This document shows, in pieces, positions 26,503 through 36,494 of a DNA stretch of 64,000 nt. Position 1 is the first letter of the stretch; the number at the start of each line of letters is the position of its first letter. A program made the position numbers and the translations under genes. Source of the DNA: Mycobacterium sp. 1100029.7. GTDB lineage: Bacteria; Actinomycetota; Actinomycetes; Mycobacteriales; Mycobacteriaceae. The notes beneath the pieces were generated by a model. It did no database searches. It saw only the letters and a list, made by a program, of their open reading frames with translations, and was not told where the DNA came from. Location of the stretch: NCBI RefSeq assembly GCF_001665235.1, contig NZ_LZSC01000029.1, positions 33,105 to 97,104 of the forward strand, in the 5' to 3' direction.

Positions 26503-26613
26503 GTCGCGTCCGGCGTGGGTTTTGCGGCCATCGCAGGGTCGCAAACGCCAATTTTGTGATGTCCAACCGCTAGTCTGCTGCGTGAGCAGCGCCTCTTAGG
26601 GAAGGGGAAGCGA

Positions 26614-28818
26614 TTGACATCGAGCGATCTGACCGACGCCACATCGGTCACCGATTCGGCCCCGGCTCAACAGGCAACGGCGCCCGAGGACCCGAAGCCG
26701 AAACCCCGCCGTCGCCGGGTATTGCGGGTGGGCATCCAGTCCAAGCTGCTGATGACGCTCTTGATCTGCAGCATCTTTTCGGTGGCGGTCGTTGGCCTCA
26801 TCGGGGCGCTCACCGGCCGCAGCGCGCTACGGCAAGTCGAGGCCGACCGGCTGACCGAATTGCGGGAGTCGCAGAAGCGCCAAATGGTGGCACTGTTCAA
26901 AGAAGTGACCAACTCGCTGATCGTCTACAGCGGTGGGTACAGCATCGTCGATGCCGAGCGGTCGTTCACGGCCGGCTTCGGCCAACTGGCCAACGCGCAG
27001 ATCTCACCGGCCCAGGAACAAGCGCTGGCCAACTACTACACCACCGACATGGTCAAACCCATCCACCGGATCACCGGCGAGACCATCGACCTCAACGCCG
27101 TCCTGCCGTCGTCCAACGCGCAGCGATACCTGCAGGCCTACTACACCGCGCCGCCGCGGCCCGCCGCCGACGGGTTGCCCCCCGCCGACGCCGGCGACGG
27201 CAGCGCGTGGTCGGCGGCCAACGCCCGTTACGACTTCTATGTGCGCGGCATCGTCACCCGCTTCGAATACCGGGATGCCCTGCTGCTCGACAATCAGGGC
27301 AATGTCGTCTACTCCGTGCAGAAGGGCCCAGACCTGGGCACCAATGTGTACACCGGCCCCTATCGGGACACCAACCTGCGTGACGCCTACCAAAAAGCCA
27401 TGCGCTCCAACGACGTGGAGTTCGTGTGGATCACCGACTTTCAGCCGTATCAGCCCGCCGTCGACACACCCACCGCGTGGGTGGTATCGCCGGTCGGGAT
27501 CAACGGCAGGGTCGAGGGCGTGATGGCCCTGCCGCTGCCGATTTCGAAGATCAACCGGATCATGACCGCCAACAAGCAGTGGGAAGCCGCGGGGATGGGG
27601 CCGTCGACCGAGTCGTATCTGGTGGGCGCCGACGGGCTGATGCGTTCGGATTCCCGGCTTTTCCTGCAGGACCCGGAGGAATACCGGCGCGAAGCGGTGG
27701 CTGCCGGCACCCCGCCCGACGTCGTGGAGCGGGCGATCCGGCTGGGTACCACGACGCTGGTGCAGCCGGCGTCGACCGCCGGTTTCCGCGCCGCGCAACG
27801 CGGACAAACCGGAACCGTCACCGCGACCGACTACACGGGCAACAGCGAGATGGAGGCCTACGCGCCGCTGAATATCCCGAATTCCGACCTGAATTGGTCG
27901 ATTCTGGTGACCCGCGACGACTCGGATGCCTTTGCGCGGCTGGGCAGATTCAGCCAAACCCTGGTGGTCGGGGTGGCGACCATGATTTTCGTGGTGTGCG
28001 TGGCGTCGATGCTGCTGGCTCAAGTGATGCTGCGGCCGGTGCGCAGGCTGCAGGCCGGTACCCAGAAGATCAGCTCGGGCGACTATCAGGTCAGCATTCC
28101 GGTGCGATCCCGCGACGAAATCGGGGATCTCACCCAGGCTTTCAATGAGATGAGCCGGAATCTGGCGATCAAGGACGAGTTGCTGAACGAGCAGCGAAAG
28201 GAGAACGACCGGTTGCTGCTGGCGCTCATGCCCGAATCGGTCGCCCAACGCTATCGCGAGGGCCAGGAGACCATCGCGCAGAAGCACCAGGACGTCGCCA
28301 TCATCTTCGCCGATATCGTCGGCCTGGACGAGATGTCCAACGACCTCACCGGCGACGAACTGGTGGGCATCGTCGACGACTTGTTCCGCCAGTTCGACGC
28401 CGCGGCCGAAGCCCTTGGCGTGGAACGGATCCGGACCTTCCATAACGGTTATCTGGCGAGCTGCGGGGTAGTCACCCCGCGGCTGGACAGCATCCACCGA
28501 AGCATCGAATTCGCGTTGGAGATGCGCCAGATCATCGATCGGTTCAACAGTCAGAGTGACCACGAATTGCGGCTTCGGGTCGGGATCAACACCGGCAACG
28601 TGGTCAGCGGCCTGGTAGGACGTTCGAGCCTCGTCTATGACATGTGGGGCGCCGCGGTCAGTCTGGCCTACCAAATGCACAGTGGCGCACCGCAACCCGG
28701 TATCTACGTCACCTCGAGCGTCTACGAGACGATGCGTGACGTCCGGCAGTTCACCCCGGCCGGAACGATCTCGGTCGCGGGCAAAGATCAAGCGATCTAC
28801 CGGCTTTCGGAACGCTGA
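26614..28818 (+). CDS. Membrane-bound class III nucleotidyl cyclase homologue (Rv2435c-like), degenerate active site
   Basis: 734 residues from TTG 26614 (ggggaagcga upstream). Order: basic cytosolic N-terminus, TM helix about 45-68, extracellular sensor domain about 70-445, TM helix about 447-470, HAMP about 471-525, linker coil, class III cyclase domain about 560-734. First metal Asp567 (IFADIVG) is kept and purine-site Asp676 (YDMWG) is kept. The second metal Asp is Asn611 (TFHNGY), the purine Lys is Arg607, and the transition-state Asn and Arg are Ser683 and Gln687. Canonical cAMP synthesis therefore looks unlikely. Matches H37Rv Rv2435c in position and length. Coupled to the MscS gene by a TGATG overlap. 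Confidence 0.93.
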   Translation: MTSSDLTDATSVTDSAPAQQATAPEDPKPKPRRRRVLRVGIQSKLLMTLLICSIFSVAVVGLIGALTGRSALRQVEADRLTELRESQKRQMVALFKEVTNSLIVYSGGYSIVDAERSFTAGFGQLANAQISPAQEQALANYYTTDMVKPIHRITGETIDLNAVLPSSNAQRYLQAYYTAPPRPAADGLPPADAGDGSAWSAANARYDFYVRGIVTRFEYRDALLLDNQGNVVYSVQKGPDLGTNVYTGPYRDTNLRDAYQKAMRSNDVEFVWITDFQPYQPAVDTPTAWVVSPVGINGRVEGVMALPLPISKINRIMTANKQWEAAGMGPSTESYLVGADGLMRSDSRLFLQDPEEYRREAVAAGTPPDVVERAIRLGTTTLVQPASTAGFRAAQRGQTGTVTATDYTGNSEMEAYAPLNIPNSDLNWSILVTRDDSDAFARLGRFSQTLVVGVATMIFVVCVASMLLAQVMLRPVRRLQAGTQKISSGDYQVSIPVRSRDEIGDLTQAFNEMSRNLAIKDELLNEQRKENDRLLLALMPESVAQRYREGQETIAQKHQDVAIIFADIVGLDEMSNDLTGDELVGIVDDLFRQFDAAAEALGVERIRTFHNGYLASCGVVTPRLDSIHRSIEFALEMRQIIDRFNSQSDHELRLRVGINTGNVVSGLVGRSSLVYDMWGAAVSLAYQMHSGAPQPGIYVTSSVYETMRDVRQFTPAGTISVAGKDQAIYRLSER

Positions 28819-30221
28819 TGAACGCGTTTCACTCGTCGTGGTTCTACTGGTCCATCGGTGTCGCGCTGGGATTTCCAGTCGCGCTGATCCTGCTCACCGA
28901 GCTGCACCATGCACTGGTCCGCCGCGGCAGTCGACTGGCCCGGCAGGTGAGTCTGCTGCGCAACCTGCTGCTGCCGCTGGGTGCCTTGCTGCTGCTGGTG
29001 GTGAACGCCGCGCAGGTGCCGGCCGGCGACGGCCTGGTGCGGATCCTGTCGACGTTGTTCGGCTTCCTGGTGCTGGTGCTGCTGCTGTCCGGCCTCAACG
29101 CGACCGTGTTCGAAGGCGCGCCGCAGGACAGCTGGCGCAAGCGGCTGCCCACCATCTTTCTCGACGTCGCCCGGTTCGCGCTGATCGGCGTCGGGCTTGC
29201 CGTCATCTTGTCTGTGATCTGGGGTGTGCGGGTCGCTGGCGTCTTCACCGCACTGGGCGTGACCTCCGTCGTCCTCGGTTTGATGTTGCAGAACTCCGTC
29301 GGCCAGATCGTGTCCGGCCTGTTCATGTTGTTCGAGCAGCCGTTCCGCCTCGACGATTGGCTCGACGCCTCCAACGAACGCGGTCGGGTCGTCGAGGTCA
29401 ACTGGCGTGCGGTGCACATCCAGACCGGCAGCGGCATCCGGGTCATGCCGAACTCGATGCTGGCCAGTACCTCGTTCACCAACCTCAGCCGTCCCCCGGG
29501 GACCCACAAGCTGACGATGAAGACGACGTTCTCGACCGCCGACCCACCCGACCGGGTATGCGCGATGCTGACTCGGGTCGCCCAGCAGTTGCCCCAGCTC
29601 AAAGCCGGCAGCGTGCCGCGCTCGGTGCCGACTGGTGGCGGCGACTACGCCACCCACATCGGGCTGAGCTCGCCCGCCGACGACGGGGGCGCCCGTTCGA
29701 TGTTCCTGCGCTGGATCTGGTACGCCGCGCGGCGCGCTGAGCTGCATCTCGACGGCGCCGATGACGACTACTCGACACGGGAACGGGTCGAGGATGCGCT
29801 GCGGACCGTGGTGGCACCGGCACTGCGGCTGACGGTCGCCGACCAGCAGTCGCTGCAGTCCTGCGCGCGCATCGTCCTGTACGGGGCCGACGAAATCGTC
29901 GAGTATGCCGGTCAAGTGCCCGTCGGCATGACGTTCCTGGTGGCCGGGCAGGTAGGGCTGATGGCCACCGGGGAGGACGGGTCGATGCTGCCGATCAGCA
30001 CGCTGGCAGCGGGGTCATTCCTGGGATTGACCGCGCTGACCCGGCAACCCAACCTGGCCAGCGTGTACGCGCTCGAGGAGGTCACCGCGCTGGAGATCGA
30101 CCGCGAACATCTCGAGCGTCTGGTGATGCGTGAACCCATGCTGCTGCAGGACTTTGGGCGCATCCTCGAAGAGCGGCAGAGCAAGGTGCGGCAAGCCGCA
30201 CGCGGTGCGCGGGTCGGGTAG
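28818..30221 (+). CDS. MscS-family channel with C-terminal cyclic-nucleotide-binding-like domain
   Basis: 467 residues. Four hydrophobic N-terminal helices (to about 170), MscS pore and beta domain (LGLMLQNSVGQIVSGLFMLF, GRVVEVNWRAVHI, MPNSMLASTSFTNLS), then a CAP-ED fold at about 345-460. In the nucleotide pocket the usual Glu and Arg are not apparent (LAAGSFLGLTALTRQPNLAS), so ligand binding may differ. Position and size fit H37Rv Rv2434c. ATG 28818 shares one base with the cyclase stop, so sensor and channel are made together. proA follows 58 bp later. Confidence 0.9.
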   Translation: MNAFHSSWFYWSIGVALGFPVALILLTELHHALVRRGSRLARQVSLLRNLLLPLGALLLLVVNAAQVPAGDGLVRILSTLFGFLVLVLLLSGLNATVFEGAPQDSWRKRLPTIFLDVARFALIGVGLAVILSVIWGVRVAGVFTALGVTSVVLGLMLQNSVGQIVSGLFMLFEQPFRLDDWLDASNERGRVVEVNWRAVHIQTGSGIRVMPNSMLASTSFTNLSRPPGTHKLTMKTTFSTADPPDRVCAMLTRVAQQLPQLKAGSVPRSVPTGGGDYATHIGLSSPADDGGARSMFLRWIWYAARRAELHLDGADDDYSTRERVEDALRTVVAPALRLTVADQQSLQSCARIVLYGADEIVEYAGQVPVGMTFLVAGQVGLMATGEDGSMLPISTLAAGSFLGLTALTRQPNLASVYALEEVTALEIDREHLERLVMREPMLLQDFGRILEERQSKVRQAARGARVG

Positions 30222-30267
30222 GGCCGGCCGCAACCAAGGCCGCCTTACTTGACCGCCCCAAGCCCGA

Positions 30268-30273
30268 TACCCT
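30268..30273 (+). promoter_or_regulatory. Candidate -10 box for leaderless proA mRNA
   Basis: TACCCT (TANNNT) ends 6 nt before ATG 30280, and the proA start has no ribosome site, consistent with a leaderless transcript. Inferred from spacing only. Confidence 0.4.
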
Positions 30274-30279
30274 GGATCA

Positions 30280-31539
30280 ATGAGTCTGCAAGCCCCGTCG
30301 CGCCCTGACTTACGTCAGGAGGTCCACACCGCCGCCCGGCGCGCCCGCGTCGCGTCCCGTGCACTGGCGTTGTTGCCGACGGTCGCCAAAGACCAGGCGC
30401 TGCACTCCGCGGCGGACGCGATCACCGCAAACACCCGGCAGATTTTGGCCGCCAACGCCGAAGACCTGAAGGCCGCCCGGGCCGCGGGCACCCCCGACGC
30501 GATGCTCGACCGGCTGGCCCTGGACCCCAAACGGGTGGACGGGATCGCCGCCGGCCTGCGCCAGGTCGCCGGACTGCCCGACCCGGTCGGGGAGGTGCTG
30601 CGCGGTTACACGCTGCCCAACGGGCTGCAGCTGCGCCAGCAACGGGTTCCGCTCGGCGTGGTCGGAATGATTTACGAAGGTCGGCCCAACGTCACCGTCG
30701 ACGCGTTCGGCTTGGCGTTGAAATCCGGCAACGCCGTGCTGCTGCGGGGCAGTTCCTCGGCGGCGCGGTCCAATCACGCGTTGGTCGAGGTGCTGCGTTC
30801 GTCGCTGGTCAGCGAGGACCTCCCGGCCGACTCCGTGCAGTTGCTCTCGGCAGCGGACCGGTCCACGGTCACGCACCTGATCCAGGCCCGCGGCCTGGTC
30901 GACGTGGTGATCCCGCGCGGGGGAGCCAGTCTGATCGACGCGGTGGTGCGCGACGCTCAGGTGCCCACGATCGAGACCGGCGTCGGCAACTGCCACGTCT
31001 ACGTCGACGGCGGTGCCGACCTGGATGTGGCGGAACGGATTTTGCTGAACTCCAAGACTCGACGGCCCAGCGTGTGCAACGCCGCCGAGACGCTGCTGGT
31101 GGACAGCGCGATCGCCGCAGAGGCCGTGCCGCGGCTGGTGGCGGCCCTGCAGGACGCCGGCGTGGCGGTGCACGGTGGTCTTTTTGAAGACCCGGACGAG
31201 GACAACCTGCGCCGCGAATACCTGTCGATGGACATCGCGGTGGCGGTGGTCGACGGCGTCGACGCCGCGATCGCTCACATCAACGAATACGGCACGGGAC
31301 ACACCGAAGCCATCGTCACCACGAACATGGCGGCGGCTCAACGATTTTCGGATGGCGTCGATGCGGCCGCGGTGATGGTGAATGCTTCGACGTCATTCAC
31401 CGACGGCGAGCAATTCGGTTTCGGCGCCGAGATCGGCATCTCGACGCAGAAACTGCATGCCCGCGGCCCGATGGGCCTGCCCGAACTGACCTCGACCAAA
31501 TGGATCGCGTGGGGAGACGGCCAGGTTCGCCCGGCCTGA
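30280..31539 (+). CDS. proA: Gamma-glutamyl phosphate reductase
   Basis: Second enzyme of proline synthesis, NADPH-dependent reduction of the ProB product to glutamate semialdehyde. 419 residues, the usual length. ALDH-superfamily fold with [33 protein letters not shown], and the catalytic Cys in [13 protein letters not shown]. In H37Rv an oxyR'-ahpCD and PE25-PPE41 stretch separates proA from the MscS-like gene; here the gap is 58 bp. Confidence 0.97.
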   Translation: MSLQAPSRPDLRQEVHTAARRARVASRALALLPTVAKDQALHSAADAITANTRQILAANAEDLKAARAAGTPDAMLDRLALDPKRVDGIAAGLRQVAGLPDPVGEVLRGYTLPNGLQLRQQRVPLGVVGMIYEGRPNVTVDAFGLALKSGNAVLLRGSSSAARSNHALVEVLRSSLVSEDLPADSVQLLSAADRSTVTHLIQARGLVDVVIPRGGASLIDAVVRDAQVPTIETGVGNCHVYVDGGADLDVAERILLNSKTRRPSVCNAAETLLVDSAIAAEAVPRLVAALQDAGVAVHGGLFEDPDEDNLRREYLSMDIAVAVVDGVDAAIAHINEYGTGHTEAIVTTNMAAAQRFSDGVDAAAVMVNASTSFTDGEQFGFGAEIGISTQKLHARGPMGLPELTSTKWIAWGDGQVRPA

Positions 31540-31576
31540 CCCCGGTCCTCGAGAAGTGTTTTAGGAGAACCCCATT

Positions 31577-32452
31577 GTGAGCGTGCCTGCCAGGTCGACT
31601 CCGCTGTTCGCCGACATCGCCGACGTCTCGCGGCGGTTGGCCGAGACCGGCTACCTGCCCGACACCGCCACCGCGACCGCGGTGTTCCTGGCCGATCGGC
31701 TCGGCAAGCCGCTGCTGGTCGAGGGGCCGGCCGGGGTGGGCAAGACCGAGTTGGCCCGGGCTATCGCCCAGGCCACCGGGTCGGGACTGGTGCGGCTGCA
31801 ATGCTACGAGGGCGTCGACGAGGCGCGTGCCCTCTACGAGTGGAACCACGCCAAGCAGATCCTGCGGATCCAGGCCGGCTCGAGCGACTGGGACCAGACC
31901 AAGGACGACGTGTTCAGCGAGGAGTTTTTGCTGCAGCGTCCGCTGCTGACCGCCATCCGGCGCACCGAGCCGACGGTCCTGCTGATCGACGAGACCGACA
32001 AGGCCGACATCGAAATCGAGGGCCTGCTGCTCGAGGTGCTCTCCGACTTCGCCGTGACCGTGCCCGAACTGGGCACCATCACTGCCGAGCGCACGCCGCT
32101 GGTGGTGCTGACCTCCAACGCCACCCGCGAACTGTCCGAGGCGCTCAAGCGACGCTGCCTGTTCTTGCACATCGACTTCCCGACGCCGGACCTGGAACGC
32201 CGCATCCTGTTGTCCCGGGTCCCCGAGCTGCCCGCGCATCTGGCCGAGGAGCTGGTGCGCATCATCGGCGTCATGCGCGGCATGCAGCTCAAGAAGGTGC
32301 CGTCGATCGCCGAGACGATCGACTGGGGCCGCACGCTGCTGGCCCTGGGCATGGACACCATCGACGACGCGGTCGTCGCCCAGACGCTGGGCGTGGTGCT
32401 CAAGCACCAGTCCGATCAGCAGCGCGCCGCCGGGGAACTCAGGCTCAACTGA
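31577..32452 (+). CDS. MoxR-type AAA+ ATPase
   Basis: 291 residues from GTG 31577 (ttaggagaa upstream). Walker A EGPAGVGKTELA near residue 52, Walker B LLIDETDKAD, sensor 1 VVLTSNATRELS and an arginine finger region LKRRCLFLHIDFP. MoxR ATPases act as chaperones for the VWA protein encoded next door; here the stop and next start overlap (TGATG). Matches H37Rv Rv2426c by position. Confidence 0.92.
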   Translation: MSVPARSTPLFADIADVSRRLAETGYLPDTATATAVFLADRLGKPLLVEGPAGVGKTELARAIAQATGSGLVRLQCYEGVDEARALYEWNHAKQILRIQAGSSDWDQTKDDVFSEEFLLQRPLLTAIRRTEPTVLLIDETDKADIEIEGLLLEVLSDFAVTVPELGTITAERTPLVVLTSNATRELSEALKRRCLFLHIDFPTPDLERRILLSRVPELPAHLAEELVRIIGVMRGMQLKKVPSIAETIDWGRTLLALGMDTIDDAVVAQTLGVVLKHQSDQQRAAGELRLN

Positions 32453-33900
32453 TGGCTATCCGCCGCGTCCGCCCCTCCCGGCCACTCGCCCCGCACGGGT
32501 TGCCGGGCCATCTGGTGGGTTTCGTGGAAGCGCTTCGCGCAGCGGGCATTTCGGTTGGCCCGTCGGAGACGGTGGACGCCGGTCGGGTGATGGCCACCCT
32601 CGGCCTGAGCGATCGTGACGTGCTGCGGGAAGGCATCGCCTGTGCGGTGCTGCGCCAGCCCGATCACCGCGAGACCTACGACGCGATGTTCGACCTGTGG
32701 TTCCCCGCGGCGATGGGGGCGCGCGCCGTCGTCGCCGACGGCGACGGGACGCCGGCACTGGACAGCGATGCCCTGCCCGCCGACGACGTCGACGCGATGC
32801 GGCAGATGCTGCTCGACCTGCTCAGCCAGAACGAAGACCTGGCCGACATGGACGAACGGCTGGTCGCGATGATCGCGCGCATCGTGGAGGCCTACGGCAA
32901 GTACAGCTCCAGCCGCGGCCCGTCTTTCTCGTCGTATCAGGCGCTCAAGGCCATGGCACTGGACGAGCTGGAAGGCAAGCTGCTGGCGGGCCTGCTCGCC
33001 CCCTACGGCGACGAGCCGACACCTACCCAAGAGCAGATCGCCAAAGCTCTTGCCGCGCAGCGGATCACCCAGATCCGCAAGCTGGTGGACGCCGAAACCA
33101 AACGGCGCACCGCCGAGCAGCTCGGCCGCGACCACGTCCAGATGTACGGCATCCCGCAGCTCGCCGAGAACGTCGAGTTCCTGCGGGCCTCCGGTGACCA
33201 GCTGCGCCAGATGCAACGGGTGGTGGCGCCGCTGGCCCGCACCCTGGCCACCCGGCTGGCGGCGCGCCGGCGGCGCAGCCGCGCCGGGACGATCGATCTG
33301 CGTAAGACGCTGCGCAAGTCCATGTCCACCGGCGGCGTGCCGATCGACGTCGTGCTGGCCAAGCCTCGCCCGGCGCGCCCGGAATTGGTGGTGCTGTGCG
33401 ACGTGTCCGGCTCGGTGGCCGGCTTCAGCCATTTCACGTTGCTGTTGGTTCACGCACTGCGCCAACAATTCTCACGGGTGCGGGTGTTCGCCTTCATCGA
33501 CACCACCGATGAGGTGACCCACATGTTCTCCCCGGATTGCGATCTGGCCGTGGCGATTCAGCGGATCACGCGCGAGGCCGGGGTGTACAGCCGCGACGGC
33601 CACTCCGATTACGGCAATGCGTTCGTCTCGTTCGTGCAGGCCAATCCGAATGTGCTGTCGCCGCGAAGCTCGCTGCTGGTGCTGGGCGACGGGCGCACCA
33701 ACTACCGAGACCCCGCCCTGGATGTGCTGTCGGACATGGTCACCGCCGCCCGGCACGCGCACTGGCTCAACCCCGAGCCACGGCACTTGTGGGGCAGCGG
33801 CGACTCGGCGGTGCCGCGCTACGCAGACGTGATCACCATGCACGAATGCCGGTCGGCCAAGCAGCTCGCAACGGTGATCGACCAACTGCTGCCCGTGTGA
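32452..33900 (+). CDS. VWA domain-containing CoxE-like protein
   Basis: 482 residues from ATG 32452. The N-terminal helical region (about 1-300) ends in basic RLAARRRRSRAG, followed by a von Willebrand A domain with MIDAS motif DVSGSVAGF and a second metal-loop region SPDCDLAVAI. CoxE-type VWA partners work with MoxR ATPases in enzyme or cofactor maturation. No CO dehydrogenase or similar client gene is adjacent, so the client is unknown. Matches H37Rv Rv2425c by position. Confidence 0.9.
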   Translation: MAIRRVRPSRPLAPHGLPGHLVGFVEALRAAGISVGPSETVDAGRVMATLGLSDRDVLREGIACAVLRQPDHRETYDAMFDLWFPAAMGARAVVADGDGTPALDSDALPADDVDAMRQMLLDLLSQNEDLADMDERLVAMIARIVEAYGKYSSSRGPSFSSYQALKAMALDELEGKLLAGLLAPYGDEPTPTQEQIAKALAAQRITQIRKLVDAETKRRTAEQLGRDHVQMYGIPQLAENVEFLRASGDQLRQMQRVVAPLARTLATRLAARRRRSRAGTIDLRKTLRKSMSTGGVPIDVVLAKPRPARPELVVLCDVSGSVAGFSHFTLLLVHALRQQFSRVRVFAFIDTTDEVTHMFSPDCDLAVAIQRITREAGVYSRDGHSDYGNAFVSFVQANPNVLSPRSSLLVLGDGRTNYRDPALDVLSDMVTAARHAHWLNPEPRHLWGSGDSAVPRYADVITMHECRSAKQLATVIDQLLPV

Positions 33901-34020
33901 GCGGCCCCTCCCGGGTGCCGACTGTGGGGGCTATGTACAAAAATTGCCCCGAACTCGTCCATAAGCCCCACGCTCGGCGGGGCGGCGGGCGGCCTGAGCG
34001 GCCCGGTAAGCTGGCACATC

Positions 34021-34701
34021 GTGCAAAAGCGGCGCCGCAGGCTAGGAGTAATGGGTGGGACATTCGATCCCATCCATTACGGGCACCTGGTTGCCGCCAG
34101 TGAGGTGGCCGACCTGTTCGACCTCGACGAAGTGGTGTTTGTGCCCAGCGGACAGCCGTGGCAGAAATCCCGGAACGTCTCCGCCGCCGAGGACCGGTAT
34201 CTGATGACCGTGATCGCCACCGCCTCCAACCCGCGGTTCTCGGTGAGCCGCGTCGACATCGACCGTGGCGGTCCCACCTACACCAAGGACACCTTGCAAG
34301 ATCTGCACGCACTGAACCCGGATTCCGACCTGTTCTTCATCACCGGCGCCGACGCGCTGTCGTCCATCCTGTCGTGGCAGGGCTGGGAAGCGGTGTTCGA
34401 CTTGGCGCGCTTCATCGGCGTCAGCAGGCCCGGTTACGAACTGCGCCACGACCACATCACCGAGGTGCTCGGCGACCGCGCCGACGATGCACTGACGCTG
34501 GTCGAGATTCCGGCGCTGGCGATCTCCTCGACGGACTGCCGCAAGCGGGCCGCCGAACGCCGGCCGCTGTGGTACCTGATGCCCGACGGCGTCGTGCAGT
34601 ACGTCTCCAAGCGCCGCCTCTATCGAGAACCCGTCGAGGGCGAAGCGAACGCGACGCTGGACCCGACGCAGTCCACGCTGACGGCGCGGAACAACACATG
34701 A
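34021..34701 (+). CDS. nadD: Nicotinate-mononucleotide adenylyltransferase
   Basis: Makes deamido-NAD+ from nicotinate mononucleotide and ATP; NadE at 10517 then amidates it. 226 residues from GTG 34021. [20 protein letters not shown] holds the nucleotidyl-transferase (T/H)xGH motif, and ISSTDCRKR is the second signature. A TAAGCT box 8 nt upstream suggests a near-leaderless mRNA; otherwise the 33901-34020 gap shows nothing clear. Its stop overlaps the rsfS start (ATGA). Confidence 0.95.
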   Translation: MQKRRRRLGVMGGTFDPIHYGHLVAASEVADLFDLDEVVFVPSGQPWQKSRNVSAAEDRYLMTVIATASNPRFSVSRVDIDRGGPTYTKDTLQDLHALNPDSDLFFITGADALSSILSWQGWEAVFDLARFIGVSRPGYELRHDHITEVLGDRADDALTLVEIPALAISSTDCRKRAAERRPLWYLMPDGVVQYVSKRRLYREPVEGEANATLDPTQSTLTARNNT

Positions 34702-35081
34702 GCGCCACCCAGGAAGCCATCGACATGGCGACGATCGCGGCGAACGCGGCGGCCGCCAAGCTCGCCAACGACGTCGTCGTCATCGACGTGTCCGGGCAGC
34801 TGGTGATCACCGACTGCTTCGTCATCGCCTCGGCCTCCAACGAGCGTCAGGTCAACGCGATCGTCGACGAGGTCGAGGAGAAGATGCTGAAGTCCGGGTA
34901 CAAGCCCGCACGCCGCGAGGGCGCCCGCGAGGGGCGCTGGACGCTGCTGGATTACCGCGACATCGTGGTCCACATCCAGCACCAGGACGACCGCAATTTC
35001 TATGCCCTGGACCGCCTTTGGGGTGACTGCCCGGTAGTGGCAGTCGACCTCGAAGACGGCTCGCAAGAAAGCACGCAATGA
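34698..35081 (+). CDS. rsfS: Ribosome silencing factor RsfS
   Basis: 127 residues of the RsfS/Iojap/DUF143 family, which binds L14 on the 50S subunit and blocks subunit joining in stationary phase. Hallmarks are [40 protein letters not shown] and [13 protein letters not shown] 34698 overlaps the nadD stop, and its TGA overlaps the gpgP ATG, part of a tightly coupled nadD-rsfS-gpgP-octT run. Confidence 0.95.
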   Translation: MSATQEAIDMATIAANAAAAKLANDVVVIDVSGQLVITDCFVIASASNERQVNAIVDEVEEKMLKSGYKPARREGAREGRWTLLDYRDIVVHIQHQDDRNFYALDRLWGDCPVVAVDLEDGSQESTQ

Positions 35082-35764
35082 GTATCCGGCGCCTGATCAT
35101 GTTGCGGCACGGGCAAACCGACTTCAACGCCGGCAGCCGGATGCAGGGCCAGCTGGACTCCGCGCTGACCGAGCTCGGTCGTGCCCAGGCCGCCGCCGCC
35201 GCCGAGGTGCTGGGCAAGTTGCAGCCGTTGTTGATCGTGTCCTCGGACCTGCATCGCGCCTACGACACCGCGATCACGTTGGGGGAGCGGACCGGACTGC
35301 AGGTGCGGGTGGACGAGCGGCTCCGCGAAACGCACCTCGGTGACTGGCAGGGACTGACCCACAGCGAGGTCGACGAACTCGCCCCGGGTGCCCGGATCAC
35401 CTGGCGCGACGACGCCACCTGGGCACCGCACGGTGGGGAAAGCAGGGTCGACGTCGCCGCGCGCAGCGTGCCGCTGGTCGCCGAGTTGGTGGCCGGTGAA
35501 CCGGAGTGGGGCTTGAAACACGCCGGCGCCGACGAGCCGGATCGGCCGGTGGTGCTGGTGGCCCACGGCGGTCTGATCGCCGCGTTGTCGGCGGCGCTGC
35601 TGAAGCTTCCGGTCGCCAACTGGCCGATCCTGGGCGGCATGGGCAATGCCAGTTGGGTACAGCTGTCCGGCCACAGTGACGATGCCGACACCGAATTCGA
35701 CAGCATTCGCTGGCGCCTGGATGTGTGGAACGCTTCGGCGCAGGTGTCCAACGATGTCCTCTGA
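35078..35764 (+). CDS. gpgP: Glucosyl-3-phosphoglycerate phosphatase (histidine phosphatase family)
   Basis: 228 residues, phosphoglycerate-mutase-like phosphatase. Catalytic His in [20 protein letters not shown], with the conserved [10 protein letters not shown] and [12 protein letters not shown] segments. By position and sequence it is the orthologue of H37Rv Rv2419c, which dephosphorylates glucosyl-3-phosphoglycerate early in methylglucose lipopolysaccharide (MGLP) synthesis. It overlaps octT, a later MGLP gene, by 11 nt. Confidence 0.9.
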   Translation: MSIRRLIMLRHGQTDFNAGSRMQGQLDSALTELGRAQAAAAAEVLGKLQPLLIVSSDLHRAYDTAITLGERTGLQVRVDERLRETHLGDWQGLTHSEVDELAPGARITWRDDATWAPHGGESRVDVAARSVPLVAELVAGEPEWGLKHAGADEPDRPVVLVAHGGLIAALSAALLKLPVANWPILGGMGNASWVQLSGHSDDADTEFDSIRWRLDVWNASAQVSNDVL

Positions 35765-36491
35765 CACCCGGCCCACGCTGCTGATCTTCGCCGACTCGCT
35801 GGCCTACTACGGCCCGAGCGGCGGGCTGCCGGCTGACGATCCCCGCATCTGGCCGAATATCGTTGCCACGCAATTGGGTTGGGATGTCGAGCTGATCGGG
35901 CGGATCGGTTGGACATGCCGCGACGTGTGGTGGGCCGCCACCCAGGATCCGCGCGCGTGGGCGGCGCTGCCGCGAGCGGGCGCGGTGATCTTCGCGACCG
36001 CCGGGATGGACTCGCTGCCGTCGGTGCTGCCGACGGCGCTGCGCGAGCTGATCCGGTATGTCCGGCCGCCGTGGCTGCGGCGCTGGGTGCGCGACGGCTA
36101 CGGGTGGGTGCAGCCCAGGCTGTCACCGGTGGCCCGACCCGCGTTGCCGCCGCACCTGAGTGCCGAATATCTCGAGCAGACCCGTGCCGCAATCGATTTC
36201 AATCGCCCGGGCATCCCGATCGTGGCGTCGCTGCCGTCGGTGCATGTCGCGCAGACCTACGGCAAGGCGCATCACGGCCGCGCCGGGACCGTGGCGGCGA
36301 TCACCGATTGGGCGCAGCAGCACAACGTGCCTGTGGTGGACCTCAAAGCCGCCGTGGCCGAACAGGTGATGAGCGGGCGCGGCAATCCTGACGGCATCCA
36401 CTGGAATTTCGAAGCCCACGAAGCGGTCGCGGAACTGATGCTCAAGGCGCTGGCCGAAGCCGGCGTGGTGACCGAGAAACCGCGCGGTTGA
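35754..36491 (+). CDS. octT: SGNH-type octanoyltransferase of MGLP synthesis
   Basis: 245 residues, SGNH/GDSL fold: FADSLAYYG (nucleophile block), TAGMDS and the C-terminal [14 protein letters not shown] with the Asp/His-type pair. Orthologue by position of H37Rv Rv2418c, reported to octanoylate an early glucosylglycerate intermediate of methylglucose lipopolysaccharide. ATG 35754 lies inside the 3' end of gpgP. DegV follows 3 bp after its stop. Confidence 0.88.
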   Translation: MSSDTRPTLLIFADSLAYYGPSGGLPADDPRIWPNIVATQLGWDVELIGRIGWTCRDVWWAATQDPRAWAALPRAGAVIFATAGMDSLPSVLPTALRELIRYVRPPWLRRWVRDGYGWVQPRLSPVARPALPPHLSAEYLEQTRAAIDFNRPGIPIVASLPSVHVAQTYGKAHHGRAGTVAAITDWAQQHNVPVVDLKAAVAEQVMSGRGNPDGIHWNFEAHEAVAELMLKALAEAGVVTEKPRG

Positions 36492-36494
36492 GTC

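Noticed and set aside
27004..28791. 595-codon frame antisense to the cyclase gene
   Set aside because: Low-complexity His/Arg/Gly-rich translation typical of antisense GC-rich DNA.
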